NCBI GenBank assembly: GCA_035604335.1
Contig: DATNIT010000166.1
Coordinates: forward strand, 3,752 to 67,751
Reading direction: 5' to 3'
Length of the DNA stretch: 64,000 nucleotides
Source: DASZHJ01 sp035604335
GTDB lineage: Bacteria; Pseudomonadota; Alphaproteobacteria; ATCC43930; CGMCC-115725
The notes under the pieces were generated by a model. It was not told the origin of the DNA. It worked only from the letters and a program-made list of their open reading frames with translations, and did no database searches. The stretch's first letter is position 1; each line of letters starts with the position of its first letter. Shown piece after piece: positions 1 to 8,229 of the stretch. A program made the position numbers and the translations under genes.

Positions 1-1
1 T

Positions 2-460
2 GAGCTGGTCCTGCGCGGCAACACCGTGATGAAGGGCTATCTCAAGAACCCCGCGGCGACCGATGAGGCCTTTGCCGGCGGCTGGTTCCATACCGGTGAC
101 CTCGCGGTCATGCACCCCGACGGCTATGTCGAGATCAAGGACCGCGCCAAGGACATCATCATCTCCGGCGGCGAGAATATTTCCTCGCTCGAGGTGGAGG
201 AGGCGCTTTATCGGCATCCCCAGGTGCTCGAGGCCGCCGTGGTGGCTCGGCCCGACCCGACCTGGGGCGAGAGCCCCTGCGCCTTCGTGCTGCTCAAGCC
301 CGGCGCCGATGTCAATGCCGCCGGCCTCATCGCTTGGTGCCGAGAGCACCTCGCGCATTACAAGGTGCCGAGGAACGTGGTGTTCGGATCACTGCCGAAG
401 ACCTCGACCGGGAAGATCCAGAAGTTTGCGCTCCGCGAGCAGGCGAAGGCGCTGGTTTGA
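2..460 (+). CDS. Acyl-CoA synthetase (AMP-binding), C-terminal part, cut by window edge
   Basis: The reading frame is already open at base 2, so only the last 152 residues are present. They hold the hallmarks of the adenylate-forming (ANL) superfamily: WFHTGDLA, GYVEIKDRAKDIIISGGENIS (the hinge and A8 region) and the C-terminal PKTSTGKIQK motif, whose lysine supports adenylation. Such enzymes activate a carboxylic acid to acyl-AMP and then acyl-CoA. The substrate pocket lies in the missing N-terminal part, so the substrate (fatty, aromatic or dicarboxylic acid) cannot be judged. Family certain, specificity unknown. Confidence 0.93.
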   Translation, partial: ELVLRGNTVMKGYLKNPAATDEAFAGGWFHTGDLAVMHPDGYVEIKDRAKDIIISGGENISSLEVEEALYRHPQVLEAAVVARPDPTWGESPCAFVLLKPGADVNAAGLIAWCREHLAHYKVPRNVVFGSLPKTSTGKIQKFALREQAKALV

Positions 461-510
461 CGGACGACGGATCGGCCGGCATTCTCTCGCGCGAAAAATC
501 GGAGGTGGCA

Positions 511-1449
511 ATGAAACCGGAACTCCTGTTGGTCTGCCCGCTCTACGAGGGTACGGAGCAGCGGCTCGACGAGCTCTACACCGTGCATCGACTCTGGGAG
601 GCGAAGGACCAGGCGGGGCTCCTCAAGGAAGTCCGCGACCGCGTGCGCGCGATCTCCACCATGGGCGCGGTCGGCTGCAAGGCCGACCTGATGGACGCGC
701 TGCCCAAGACCGAGATCATCGCCTGCTTCGGCGTGGGCGTCGACGCCATAGATCTCAAGGCCGCGAAGGAACGCAAGATCGCCGTCACCAACACGCCGGA
801 CGTGCTGACGGAGTGCGTCGCCGATCTCGGCATGACGCTGCTGCTCGCGGCGGCGCGCCAGATCCCGCAGGCGGACCGCTACGTGCGTGACGGCAAATGG
901 CTCAAGGGCAACTACCACCTCTGCCAGCACGTCGGCGGCCGGACCTTGGGCATCGTGGGATTCGGGCGCATCGGCCAAGCCGTGGCCAAGCGCGCCGAGG
1001 CGTTCGGCATTACGGTGGTCTATCACAGCCGACATAGGAACCCGGCCAAGTCTCATCGCTACTACGACAGCGTCAAAGCAATGGCGGCCGATGCCGACTA
1101 TCTCATGCTGACGCTGCCGGGCGGGGCAGAGACGAAGCATCTCGTCAACGCCGATGTCCTGAAAGCGCTGGGGCCGGAGGGCACGCTCATCAACATCGCC
1201 CGCGGCTCCATCGTCGACGAGAAGGCGCTGGTGCAGGCGCTCAAGTCAGGCACACTCGGCGCCGCCGCGCTTGACGTGTTCGAAGCCGAGCCCAAGGTGC
1301 CGGAAGAGCTCCTCGCGATGGACAATGTCGTGCTGCAGCCGCATCAGGGCAGCGCCACCCACGACACCCGCGCCGCCATGGGTCAGCTGGTCATCGACAA
1401 TCTCGTCGCCCACTTTGCGGGCAAGCCGCTGCTGACTCGGGTCGTATAG
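511..1449 (+). CDS. D-isomer-specific 2-hydroxyacid dehydrogenase (glyoxylate/hydroxypyruvate reductase-like)
   Basis: A 312-residue NAD(P)H-dependent oxidoreductase of the D-2-hydroxyacid dehydrogenase family, which usually reduces glyoxylate, hydroxypyruvate or a related 2-ketoacid. Visible signs are the Rossmann motif GIVGFGRIG near residue 145, the catalytic arginine in NIARGSIVDE, a glutamate in FEAEP and the catalytic histidine in QPHQGS. An ATG at 511 follows GGAGGTGG, so it is preferred to any start inside the acyl-CoA synthetase. It stands 50 bases after that gene and converges on the sugar-acid genes, which suits a role in oxidising or salvaging hydroxyacids. The exact substrate is not readable. 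Confidence 0.9.
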   Translation: MKPELLLVCPLYEGTEQRLDELYTVHRLWEAKDQAGLLKEVRDRVRAISTMGAVGCKADLMDALPKTEIIACFGVGVDAIDLKAAKERKIAVTNTPDVLTECVADLGMTLLLAAARQIPQADRYVRDGKWLKGNYHLCQHVGGRTLGIVGFGRIGQAVAKRAEAFGITVVYHSRHRNPAKSHRYYDSVKAMAADADYLMLTLPGGAETKHLVNADVLKALGPEGTLINIARGSIVDEKALVQALKSGTLGAAALDVFEAEPKVPEELLAMDNVVLQPHQGSATHDTRAAMGQLVIDNLVAHFAGKPLLTRVV

Positions 1450-1452
1450 GCC

Positions 1453-2361
1453 TCAGCTCGGCAACCGATCCGGCGCCGTCCCCAACCGTTTCCCACTCAT
1501 CCGCTCGAGCTCCAGCAGCACGGCGGCGCTGTCGTATTTCTCGCCGCCGTGCGCGCAGAGCTGCTCGAAGAGTCCGTTGGCGCGCTCCGCCATCGGCAGC
1601 GTGACGCCGAACTCGCGGGCGGCGGCGAGAATGTTTCGACCGTCCTTCCGGATCGTCCACGCGGGGCCGCCGGGGATGAAGCTGCGCTCCAGCATGTGCC
1701 CGCCATGGATTTGCAGGATCTTGCTGTCAGCGAAGCCGCCGGAGAGAGCCTGACGCACGGCCGCCGGGTCGGCGCCGCCGGCGGCGGCCAGCAACAGGGC
1801 CTCGGCGACCGCGACCATGGTAACGGAGACGATGACTTGGTTGCAGAGCTTTGCCAGCTGGCCCGCGCCCGCGGGACCGACGTGTGTGGCGCGGCCCATG
1901 GCCGAGAAGATCGGCACCGCGCGCTCGAAATCGGCCTCGGCGCCGCCGGCCATGATCGCGAGCGTGCCGGCTTTAGCACCAGGCGTGCCGCCGCTCACGG
2001 GTGCGTCGAGATAGCCGATGCCGAGCGCGGCGAGGCGCTCGGCGTGGGCGCGGGCGCGCTGCGGCTCGGCCGAGCTCGTGTCGATCACGACCGCGCCTCG
2101 CTTGAGCGCAGCGACGACGCCCCCATCAAACAACACGCTCTCCACGACCGGGCCGCCTTCGAGCATGGTGATGACGGCATCGGCGCCGTCCGCGGCCGCG
2201 GCGGCGCTCGGCGCCACCGTGCCGCCCGCGGGACGGAGCGCCTCCGCCTTGGCGAGCGTGCGGTTCCAGGCGATGACCGGAAATCCCGCCTTGAGGAGGT
2301 TCGCGGCCATCGGGCCGCCCATCAGACCGGTCCCGAGAAAAGCGATCCGAGGCTGGCTCAT
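1453..2361 (-). CDS. NAD(P)-dependent beta-hydroxyacid dehydrogenase (GarR/3-hydroxyisobutyrate dehydrogenase family)
   Basis: A 302-residue enzyme of the 3-hydroxyisobutyrate/tartronate semialdehyde reductase family. The N-terminus carries the dinucleotide-binding GTGLMGGPMA (residues 10-19); DAPVSGGTPGA is the family substrate-binding motif and GQLAKLCNQ holds the catalytic lysine. It overlaps the upstream kinase gene by 4 bases (ATGA), so the two are translationally coupled. In sugar-acid pathways GarR reduces tartronate semialdehyde to glycerate, and that is a plausible role beside a KDG kinase; 3-hydroxyisobutyrate or succinic semialdehyde chemistry is the alternative. A paralogue lies at 22387-23253. 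Confidence 0.88.
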   Translation of the reverse strand: MSQPRIAFLGTGLMGGPMAANLLKAGFPVIAWNRTLAKAEALRPAGGTVAPSAAAAADGADAVITMLEGGPVVESVLFDGGVVAALKRGAVVIDTSSAEPQRARAHAERLAALGIGYLDAPVSGGTPGAKAGTLAIMAGGAEADFERAVPIFSAMGRATHVGPAGAGQLAKLCNQVIVSVTMVAVAEALLLAAAGGADPAAVRQALSGGFADSKILQIHGGHMLERSFIPGGPAWTIRKDGRNILAAAREFGVTLPMAERANGLFEQLCAHGGEKYDSAAVLLELERMSGKRLGTAPDRLPS

Positions 2362-3293
2362 ATCAGCTGCTCCAGGCTGGGGGTTGCGTCGCGCGGAATG
2401 ATCGCGCCGGGATACTGCACGACGGCGCCAGCGAGGCCGTGGCCCGCCCGCGCCGCCTGCTCGGGCGAGGCGTCAGTGAGACGCGCGGCGAGGTAGCCCG
2501 CGTTGAAGGCGTCGCCGGCAGCCGTGGTATCCACGGCTTTGACCGGCTTGGGCACGGGCACCTCGACGAGGTGGCCGCCACCGAGGATCACACAGCCGTG
2601 GGCGCCGCGCTTTACCGCGATCTCAGGCACGCCCGCCGCCGCATAGCGCCGCGCTGTCGTCGCGGGGTCGGCGTCGCCGCAAACGGCCTGCTCGTCCTCG
2701 AAGGTCGGCAGCGCCAGGGAGATCACCGGCAAAAAATCTGCGAACACCGCGCGCGCCGACGACGGCTCCGGCCAGAGGGCAGGGCGGTAGTTGGTGTCGA
2801 AGGCGACCAGCCGCCCGCGCGAGCGTGCGGAGGCCAGGGCGCCGCGAAAACGCGCGCGCGCCTCGGGCGCCAGCACCGCCAGCGTGACGCCGGAGAAATA
2901 GAGCGCGTCGTACTCCGCGAGCGCCGCCAGCAACGGCTCGGTCTCCGGCGTCATAAAGAGCGACCGCACGGCGGCCTCGCTCCGCCAGTAGAAGAAGCGC
3001 CGCTCGCCGGAGTCGCCGGTGCGGATCAGGTAGAGGCCCGGGAGACGGCGGGGCAGGCGGGCGACGCGGCTGGTGCCGATGCCCTCGGCTTGCCACGCAG
3101 AGAGCATGGTCGCGCTCATGGGGTCGTCGCCGAGCGCGGTCACGTAGTCGACGGCGATCTCGCGCTTGGCGGCGGTGCGCGCGAGGTAGAGCGCGGTGTT
3201 CAAGGTGTCGCCGCCGTAACCCAGCGCAAGCGTTCGCTCGTCGCGGTGGGTGAGCTCCAGCATGCATTCGCCGATCGCGGCGACGCGGATCAT
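2358..3293 (-). CDS. kdgK: 2-dehydro-3-deoxygluconokinase (PfkB family)
   Basis: A 311-residue PfkB/ribokinase-family sugar kinase. It starts with IGECMLEL and GYGGDTLNTALYLAR (substrate-binding glycines) and ends with the anion-hole and catalytic motif DTTAAGDAFNAGYLA, whose aspartate is the base. KdgK phosphorylates 2-keto-3-deoxygluconate to KDPG. The divergently placed gene at 3385 encodes the aldolase that cleaves KDPG, which strongly supports this function over other PfkB kinases. ATG start, 91 bases from the divergent aldolase start; this short gap must hold the promoters of both. Confidence 0.88.
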   Translation of the reverse strand: MIRVAAIGECMLELTHRDERTLALGYGGDTLNTALYLARTAAKREIAVDYVTALGDDPMSATMLSAWQAEGIGTSRVARLPRRLPGLYLIRTGDSGERRFFYWRSEAAVRSLFMTPETEPLLAALAEYDALYFSGVTLAVLAPEARARFRGALASARSRGRLVAFDTNYRPALWPEPSSARAVFADFLPVISLALPTFEDEQAVCGDADPATTARRYAAAGVPEIAVKRGAHGCVILGGGHLVEVPVPKPVKAVDTTAAGDAFNAGYLAARLTDASPEQAARAGHGLAGAVVQYPGAIIPRDATPSLEQLI

Positions 3294-3384
3294 GTTTCGC
3301 CTCTTGTCGGACCCCGCCGATGCATTAGTCTTTCCGCTGAGCGGTCGCCGTCAAGTCGAGACGCGTCGGAACCAGGGAGCAGCG

Positions 3385-4005
3385 ATGCACGAGATCTTCG
3401 AGCGCACCACGGTGATCCCCGTCCTCACCATCGAGCGTCTCGAGGACGCGCTGCCGCTGGCAGACGCGTTGGTGCGCGGCGGGCTCACCGTACTCGAGGT
3501 GACCTTCCGCACGGAGGCGGCGGCACCCGCGATCGCCGCCATCGCCCGCGAGCTGCCGGACGCGGTCGTCGGCGCCGGAACGTTGCTCAGGCCCAACGAC
3601 ATCACGCAAGCAGTCGAAGCCGGTGCCCAGTTCCTGGTGAGCCCCGGACTGGCACCGGACCTGGTGGCCGTCGGTCTCGCGACCGGCGTACCCTACCTGC
3701 CCGGCGTGGCCACGGCCTCGGAGGTGATGACGGCGCGCGGCCTCGGCTGCTCGCTGCTGAAATTCTTTCCGGCGGCGGCGATGGGCGGACCCGCGACGCT
3801 CGCGGCTTTCGCGCCGGTCTTCCGCGGCATCGCATTCTGCCCCACGGGCGGCGTCACCGAGGAGACCGCGCCGAGCTATCTGCGGCTGCCGAACGTGCCC
3901 ATGGTGGGCGGCGCCTGGATGGCGCCCGCGGCAGCCATTGCCGAGCGCGACTGGAGCCGCGTCACGACCCTCGCGAAGAAGGCGGCAATCCTCAAGCGCG
4001 GCTGA
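3385..4005 (+). CDS. eda: KDPG aldolase (2-dehydro-3-deoxyphosphogluconate aldolase)
   Basis: A 206-residue class I aldolase of the KDPG/KHG family that splits 2-keto-3-deoxy-6-phosphogluconate into pyruvate and glyceraldehyde-3-phosphate. The catalytic pair is visible: Glu38 in VLEVTFRT and the Schiff-base Lys126 in LLKFFPAAA, with GAGTLL and CPTGGV as phosphate-binding loops. The ATG at 3385 is preceded by AGGGAGC. Longer in-frame starts would run into the promoter of the divergent kinase. With kdgK next to it, it forms the lower half of an Entner-Doudoroff-like sugar-acid route. The 3' end overlaps the convergent cyclotransferase-like gene by 14 bases. Confidence 0.93.
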   Translation: MHEIFERTTVIPVLTIERLEDALPLADALVRGGLTVLEVTFRTEAAAPAIAAIARELPDAVVGAGTLLRPNDITQAVEAGAQFLVSPGLAPDLVAVGLATGVPYLPGVATASEVMTARGLGCSLLKFFPAAAMGGPATLAAFAPVFRGIAFCPTGGVTEETAPSYLRLPNVPMVGGAWMAPAAAIAERDWSRVTTLAKKAAILKRG

Positions 4006-4432
4006 GCCAGCCGCGGAGCTCCTCGATGTAGTCCGCGGGAAAGCCGCGTGCCTTGGCCGCGGCGATGACGGCCTCCAGATAGCCCGCGCGCGCCCGGCCC
4101 GGCGCTGTGTCCGTGGCCAGGTAGACCAAGGTGGGCTCGCCGGAGACGGAAATCATATCGCGGCGGAACAGACCGCTGTCGAGGTCCTCGAACTCATCGA
4201 GGGTGCGCTCGCAGGCGGGCGTCAGGGACCAGAGCACGCCCACCACGCGAGCCGAAGGATCAGGCAGGATGGTCGAATACCCGCCGCGGGCGACGATGAA
4301 GCGCCACCCCGGCAGGACCGAGGTGCCGATCTCCCGCGCCTCCGGACAACGCGCGGACATGTCCGCCGCGATGATGTTGGCGCCGTAGGCGAAGTACCGT
4401 CGGCGCGCGCCGGACACTATGGGTGTGCTCAA
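3992..4432 (-). CDS. Gamma-glutamylcyclotransferase-like protein
   Basis: About 146 residues with the family signature YFAYGANI near the N-terminus and a compact GGCT-type fold pattern (ARGGYSTILPDPSARVVGVLWSLT, then LDEFE). Members cyclise gamma-glutamyl amines or peptides to 5-oxoproline; the substrate here is unknown. No ATG fits. The best starts are the TTG at 4432, which overlaps the stop of the upstream SDR gene in a TTGA, or the GTG at 4417. Coupling to an SDR inside a sugar-acid block is odd and suggests a small-molecule role other than glutathione turnover, but that is inference. Confidence 0.72.
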   Translation of the reverse strand: MSTPIVSGARRRYFAYGANIIAADMSARCPEAREIGTSVLPGWRFIVARGGYSTILPDPSARVVGVLWSLTPACERTLDEFEDLDSGLFRRDMISVSGEPTLVYLATDTAPGRARAGYLEAVIAAAKARGFPADYIEELRGWLSRA

Positions 4433-5166
4433 TAGGTCGCGCGTCCGCCGCTGAGGTCGTAGACGGCCCCGGTGCTGAAGGAGCAATCCTCGGACGCGAG
4501 CCAGGCGACCAGCGCCGCCACCTCCTCGACGGTGCCGAACCGGCCCATGGGGATCTTCGAGAGCATGAACTGAGTGAATTCCTCGCTGACCTGCGAGAGG
4601 AGCTCGGTCTTGATCACCGCGGGGGCCACGCAATTGACGCGCACGCCGGTGGTGGCGAGCTCCTTGCCGAGCGCCTTGGTGAAGCCGATCACGCCCGCCT
4701 TGGCGGCGGCGTAGGCCGCGGCCTTGGGATTGCCTTCCTTGCCCGCGATCGAGGCGATGTTGACGATGCGGCCGTAGTTGCGCTTGGTCATGCCGGGCAC
4801 GACCGCGCGATTGGCAAGGAACACGCCGGTGAGGTCGACGTCGATCACTTTCTGCCAATCCGCCACGGAATAATCGACCACGGTCACCGTCGGACCAGTG
4901 ATGCCCGCGCTCGCCACCAGAATGTCGATCGGGCCGAGGCGGCGCTCCGTCTCCGCGACCGCAGCCGCCAGGGATTTCTCCTGCGTCACGTCGACCGCGA
5001 GGCCGATCGCGCCCTGAAGCTTGCCCGCCGACGCCTCGGCGCCCGCGAGGTCCCAGAGCGCCACCTTGGCGCCCGACTGCACGAACCGCGCGGCGATGGC
5101 GAAACCGATGCCACGCGCGCCACCGGTGATGGCGGCAACCCGCCCCTTGAGGTCGATCTGGTTCAT
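4429..5166 (-). CDS. SDR-family dehydrogenase (3-oxoacyl-ACP reductase/sugar dehydrogenase-like)
   Basis: A 245-residue classical short-chain dehydrogenase with the cofactor motif TGGARGIG (residues 14-21), the structural ASAG motif and the catalytic set Ser139, Tyr152 and Lys156 in the YxxxK arrangement. It lies divergent to the arabinonate-type dehydratase gene, with 101 bases between the start codons, and next to KDG-pathway genes. A role as an L-arabinose, L-fucose or 2-keto-3-deoxy-sugar-acid dehydrogenase is therefore more likely than fatty acid synthesis. The annotation by homology alone would be FabG-like; substrate unproven. Confidence 0.88.
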   Translation of the reverse strand: MNQIDLKGRVAAITGGARGIGFAIAARFVQSGAKVALWDLAGAEASAGKLQGAIGLAVDVTQEKSLAAAVAETERRLGPIDILVASAGITGPTVTVVDYSVADWQKVIDVDLTGVFLANRAVVPGMTKRNYGRIVNIASIAGKEGNPKAAAYAAAKAGVIGFTKALGKELATTGVRVNCVAPAVIKTELLSQVSEEFTQFMLSKIPMGRFGTVEEVAALVAWLASEDCSFSTGAVYDLSGGRATY

Positions 5167-5267
5167 GATGCTTTCTGCGCTTTCCGCCGGTCGCTATGAT
5201 GCGGCATTGGAAGCGAAGGCCGGGCGCCAGTCAATCAAGCGCGCCCGCCGCAAACGAGGAGACGCAC

Positions 5268-6995
5268 TTGGCTGACGACGTCCGCGCCCGCACGAAGCTC
5301 CGCAGCACCGAATGGTTCGGCAAGCCCGATCGCGACGGCTTCGCCCACCGCTCCTGGATGAAGAACCAGGGCCTTCCGCATCATCTCTTCGACGGCAGGC
5401 CGGTGATCGGCATCTGCAATACCTGGTCGGAGCTCACGCCCTGCAACGCGCATTTCCGGCGCATCGCGGATCACGTGAAGCGCGGCGTCTACGAGGCCGG
5501 CGGCTTCCCGCTGGAATTCCCGGTGATGAGCCTCGGCGAGACGCTGATGCGGCCCACCACGATGCTGTTCCGCAACCTCGTCAGCATGGACGTCGAGGAG
5601 TCGATCCGCGCCAATCCGATCGACGGCGTCGTGCTGCTGATGGGCTGCGACAAGACCACGCCGGCCTTGCTCATGGGCTCGGCGAGTTGCGACCTGCCGA
5701 CGATCGGCGTCTCCGGCGGGCCCATGCTGAACGGCAAGTTCCGCGGGCAGGACATCGGCTCCGGCACCAACGTGTGGTCGTTCAGCGAGGACGTGCGCGC
5801 CGGCAAGATGTCGCTCGCGGATTTCATGGATGCGGAATCCTGCATGTCGCGCTCCGCTGGCCATTGCATGACCATGGGCACGGCCTCGACGATGGCCAGC
5901 ATGGTGGAAGCGCTCGGCATGGGAATGCCCGGTAACGCCGCAATCCCCGCCGTCGACTCACGCCGCTACGTGCTCGCGCACATGGCCGGCCGTCGGATCG
6001 TCGAGATGGTGCGCGAAGACCTGAAGATGTCGAAGGTTCTGATCCGCAAGGCGTTCGAGAACGCGATCCGCGTCAACGCCGCGATCGGCGGCTCGACCAA
6101 CGCGGTGGTGCACTTGCTGGCGCTGGCGGGGCGCGTCGGCACCAAGCTCGAGCTCGCCGACTTCGACCGGCTCGGCCACGACATCCCGCTGCTGGTCAAT
6201 CTGATGCCGTCGGGCCGTTTCCTGATGGAGGATCTCTATTATGCCGGCGGCCTGCCCGCGGTGATCCGCGAGCTCGGCACGCTCATTCACCAGGACGCGC
6301 TCACCGTCAACGGCAAGACCATGGGCGAGAACACGCACGATGCGCCCTGCTACGACCGCGAGGTGGTCGCGGCCTTCAAGCAGCCGCTCCAGGAGAAGGC
6401 CGGCATCGCCGTGCTACGTGGGAACCTCTGCCCCGACGGCGCCGTGATCAAGCCTTCGGCGGCGACGCCGGCGCTCATTAAGCATCGCGGCAGAGCTCTG
6501 GTGTTCGAGAACATCGAGGATTTCCACGCGCGCATCGACACCGTGGATGCCGACGAGACCATGGTGATGGTGATGAAGGGGGCAGGGCCCAAGGGCTATC
6601 CGGGCTTCCCCGAGGTCGGCAACATGCCGCTTCCCGCGAAGGTGCTGAAGAAGGGCATCACCGATATGGTGCGCATCTCCGATGCACGCATGAGCGGCAC
6701 TGCCTACGGCACCGTGGTGCTGCACATCTCGCCCGAGGCCGCGGCCGGCGGCACGCTGGCGCTGGTGCAGAACGGCGATTCCATCGAGCTCGACGTGGAG
6801 AAGCGCAGCCTGCATCTCGACGTGCCCGAGGCCGAGCTCCAGCGCCGGCGTGCCGCCTGGAAGCCGCCGCAGAGCAGCTACGACCGCGGCTATGCGCGGC
6901 TCTACATCGACCATGTCTTGCAGGCGCATCAGGGCGCCGATCTCGATTTCCTCGTGGGCAAGAGCGGCGCGCTCGTGGCGCGGGAATCGCACTGA
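5268..6995 (+). CDS. IlvD/Edd-family sugar-acid dehydratase (L-arabinonate dehydratase-like)
   Basis: A 575-residue [Fe-S] dehydratase that converts an aldonate to its 2-keto-3-deoxy derivative. The three cluster cysteines are at Cys59 (ELTPCN), Cys127 (MGCDKT) and Cys200 (GHCMTMG), with Lys129, the residue that is carbamylated in the family, and a catalytic serine in ARMSGTAYG (Ser476). This spacing agrees with the characterised Rhizobium L-arabinonate dehydratase and not with the longer IlvD/Edd layout. The TTG at 5268 is chosen because GAGGAG lies six bases before it; the upstream ATG at 5196 adds 24 residues without conservation. It feeds keto-deoxy acids to the neighbouring kinase and aldolase. 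The aldonate cannot be fixed from sequence. Confidence 0.9.
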   Translation: MADDVRARTKLRSTEWFGKPDRDGFAHRSWMKNQGLPHHLFDGRPVIGICNTWSELTPCNAHFRRIADHVKRGVYEAGGFPLEFPVMSLGETLMRPTTMLFRNLVSMDVEESIRANPIDGVVLLMGCDKTTPALLMGSASCDLPTIGVSGGPMLNGKFRGQDIGSGTNVWSFSEDVRAGKMSLADFMDAESCMSRSAGHCMTMGTASTMASMVEALGMGMPGNAAIPAVDSRRYVLAHMAGRRIVEMVREDLKMSKVLIRKAFENAIRVNAAIGGSTNAVVHLLALAGRVGTKLELADFDRLGHDIPLLVNLMPSGRFLMEDLYYAGGLPAVIRELGTLIHQDALTVNGKTMGENTHDAPCYDREVVAAFKQPLQEKAGIAVLRGNLCPDGAVIKPSAATPALIKHRGRALVFENIEDFHARIDTVDADETMVMVMKGAGPKGYPGFPEVGNMPLPAKVLKKGITDMVRISDARMSGTAYGTVVLHISPEAAAGGTLALVQNGDSIELDVEKRSLHLDVPEAELQRRRAAWKPPQSSYDRGYARLYIDHVLQAHQGADLDFLVGKSGALVARESH

Positions 6996-7004
6996 GCCGA
7001 TGGA

Positions 7005-7652
7005 TTAGGCGGCGCGGAGCTCGAGATCCTCGTCGGGCTCCTGGCGGAGGTGCCGGGTCGGTTCGCCCGCCTCGTCCATGAATCCGCCGTCCCGGAGGCG
7101 TCGCACGACCGCGGTGAAGTGTGCGGCGGCGCGCCCCGTACCCGCGTTCTCGAGCCAATTCTGGTCGAGGAAGGACGCGAGTGCGGGATGCCCGAGTGCG
7201 ACTTCCCAGAGGATACCGAGCAAGGAGACCATCGCCTCCTCGCGATCTCCAGCGATCTGCGTCAGCATTGCGACGCGGTCAGCCGCGGCACGGTCGACCG
7301 TGTCGGGGCCAGCGCCCAGACCGAAATCGATGACACGGCGGCGGACGGGCGACGCCAGCTGAAAATGCGCGACCTCGTGCACCAGCACGAAGGCCTCGGT
7401 CTCCGCGTACAACCGCTGGCCGTCCCAGCTAAGACCGGGATTGAGCGGTCGGTCGGCGACTCCCATGCCGAGCTCGCGCGCCAGCGCAAGTGCCTGCCTC
7501 CGATGCTGGTTGGCGATCGCGGCCGCGGCGCACTCGGGCGAGGTCGCGGCAATGGCCTCGAATACCCGCCGGGCGAGCGCGTCGGCCAAGCTGTCGCGGA
7601 ATTGCCGAAGCACCTCCGGCAGCCGCTCCGGAAGGATCGGCGTCAGGATCAT
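7005..7652 (-). CDS. Uncharacterised protein with an HExxH zinc-protease-like motif
   Basis: A 215-residue protein of no family I recognise. Its centre contains YAETEAFVLVHEVAHFQLASP, an HExxH motif in a hydrophobic helix preceded by a short strand, as in zincin metallopeptidases. A second part rich in D and R (GAGPDTVDRAAADRVA) and a helical LLGILWEVALGHPALA segment follow, possibly supplying the third metal ligand. No signal peptide or membrane helix is seen. It lies 16 bases downstream of the rlpA-like gene on the same strand, so the two are probably co-transcribed. Function unknown; a cytoplasmic metalloprotein is a fair working label. Confidence 0.68.
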   Translation of the reverse strand: MILTPILPERLPEVLRQFRDSLADALARRVFEAIAATSPECAAAAIANQHRRQALALARELGMGVADRPLNPGLSWDGQRLYAETEAFVLVHEVAHFQLASPVRRRVIDFGLGAGPDTVDRAAADRVAMLTQIAGDREEAMVSLLGILWEVALGHPALASFLDQNWLENAGTGRAAAHFTAVVRRLRDGGFMDEAGEPTRHLRQEPDEDLELRAA

Positions 7653-7668
7653 CGCGTCGGTGAAAGCC

Positions 7669-8229
7669 CTAGGAGGGCCGGCGCCGCTCCAGCAAGTCGG
7701 GCTGTAAGGGATCTGTCGCCGTCCGCTCCAAGAGCGGCCTAACCGTCGGCATCGTCGGCTGGGTCGCCAAAGTGGTTGGCGCCGGCTGCGGCGGGAATTC
7801 CGGAACGATTGCGACCACGCCGATGCCCGCGTTGTGCAGGCCGATCAGCTCGCCGGCCTTGCGGGACAGATCGATCACGCGCTGCGTGTAGGTGGCGTTG
7901 CGGTCGTTGATCCGCACGACCACGCTCTGGCCGGTATTGAGATTGACCACGCGCACGCGCGTCTCGAAGGGCAGGGTGGGGTGGGCCGCGGTCAGCGCCT
8001 TCTCGTTGAAGCGCTCGCCACTGGCCGTATTCTTGCCGCGCACGCTTGGGCCGCCATACCAGCTGGCTGTACCGACCTCGATGCGGGGCGCTTGATTGTA
8101 GCTGCCGGCGTCCACGGTGACCGCACCGTGCCCGCTGGGATCGCTGACCTGGGCGAAGCTCGGTGCCGCCGCAAGCGTAATCGCCGCACCAAAAACCCAC
8201 CCCGCTGAAAGGCCTAGCCTACCTGCCAT
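7669..8229 (-). CDS. RlpA-family septal/envelope protein, short form without SPOR domain
   Basis: A 186-residue secreted protein with an N-terminal signal peptide ending near SFAQ and a double-psi beta-barrel RlpA domain (roughly residues 50-145). It shows the family motifs TASWYGG, NTASGERF, AAHPTLPF, VRINDRN and RVIDLSRKAG. RlpA proteins are lytic transglycosylases acting on denuded septal peptidoglycan or bind it. The C-terminal tail is Pro/Thr rich and lacks the SPOR repeat of the second RlpA in this window (13229-14188). No lipobox is evident, so it should be periplasmic and soluble. Confidence 0.88.
   Translation of the reverse strand: MAGRLGLSAGWVFGAAITLAAAPSFAQVSDPSGHGAVTVDAGSYNQAPRIEVGTASWYGGPSVRGKNTASGERFNEKALTAAHPTLPFETRVRVVNLNTGQSVVVRINDRNATYTQRVIDLSRKAGELIGLHNAGIGVVAIVPEFPPQPAPTTLATQPTMPTVRPLLERTATDPLQPDLLERRRPS

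Noticed and set aside
1549..2496. Long open frame antisense to the beta-hydroxyacid dehydrogenase gene
   Set aside because: It lies opposite a gene with clear motifs; its protein is arginine, alanine and glycine rich with no family pattern. High GC makes such antisense frames common.
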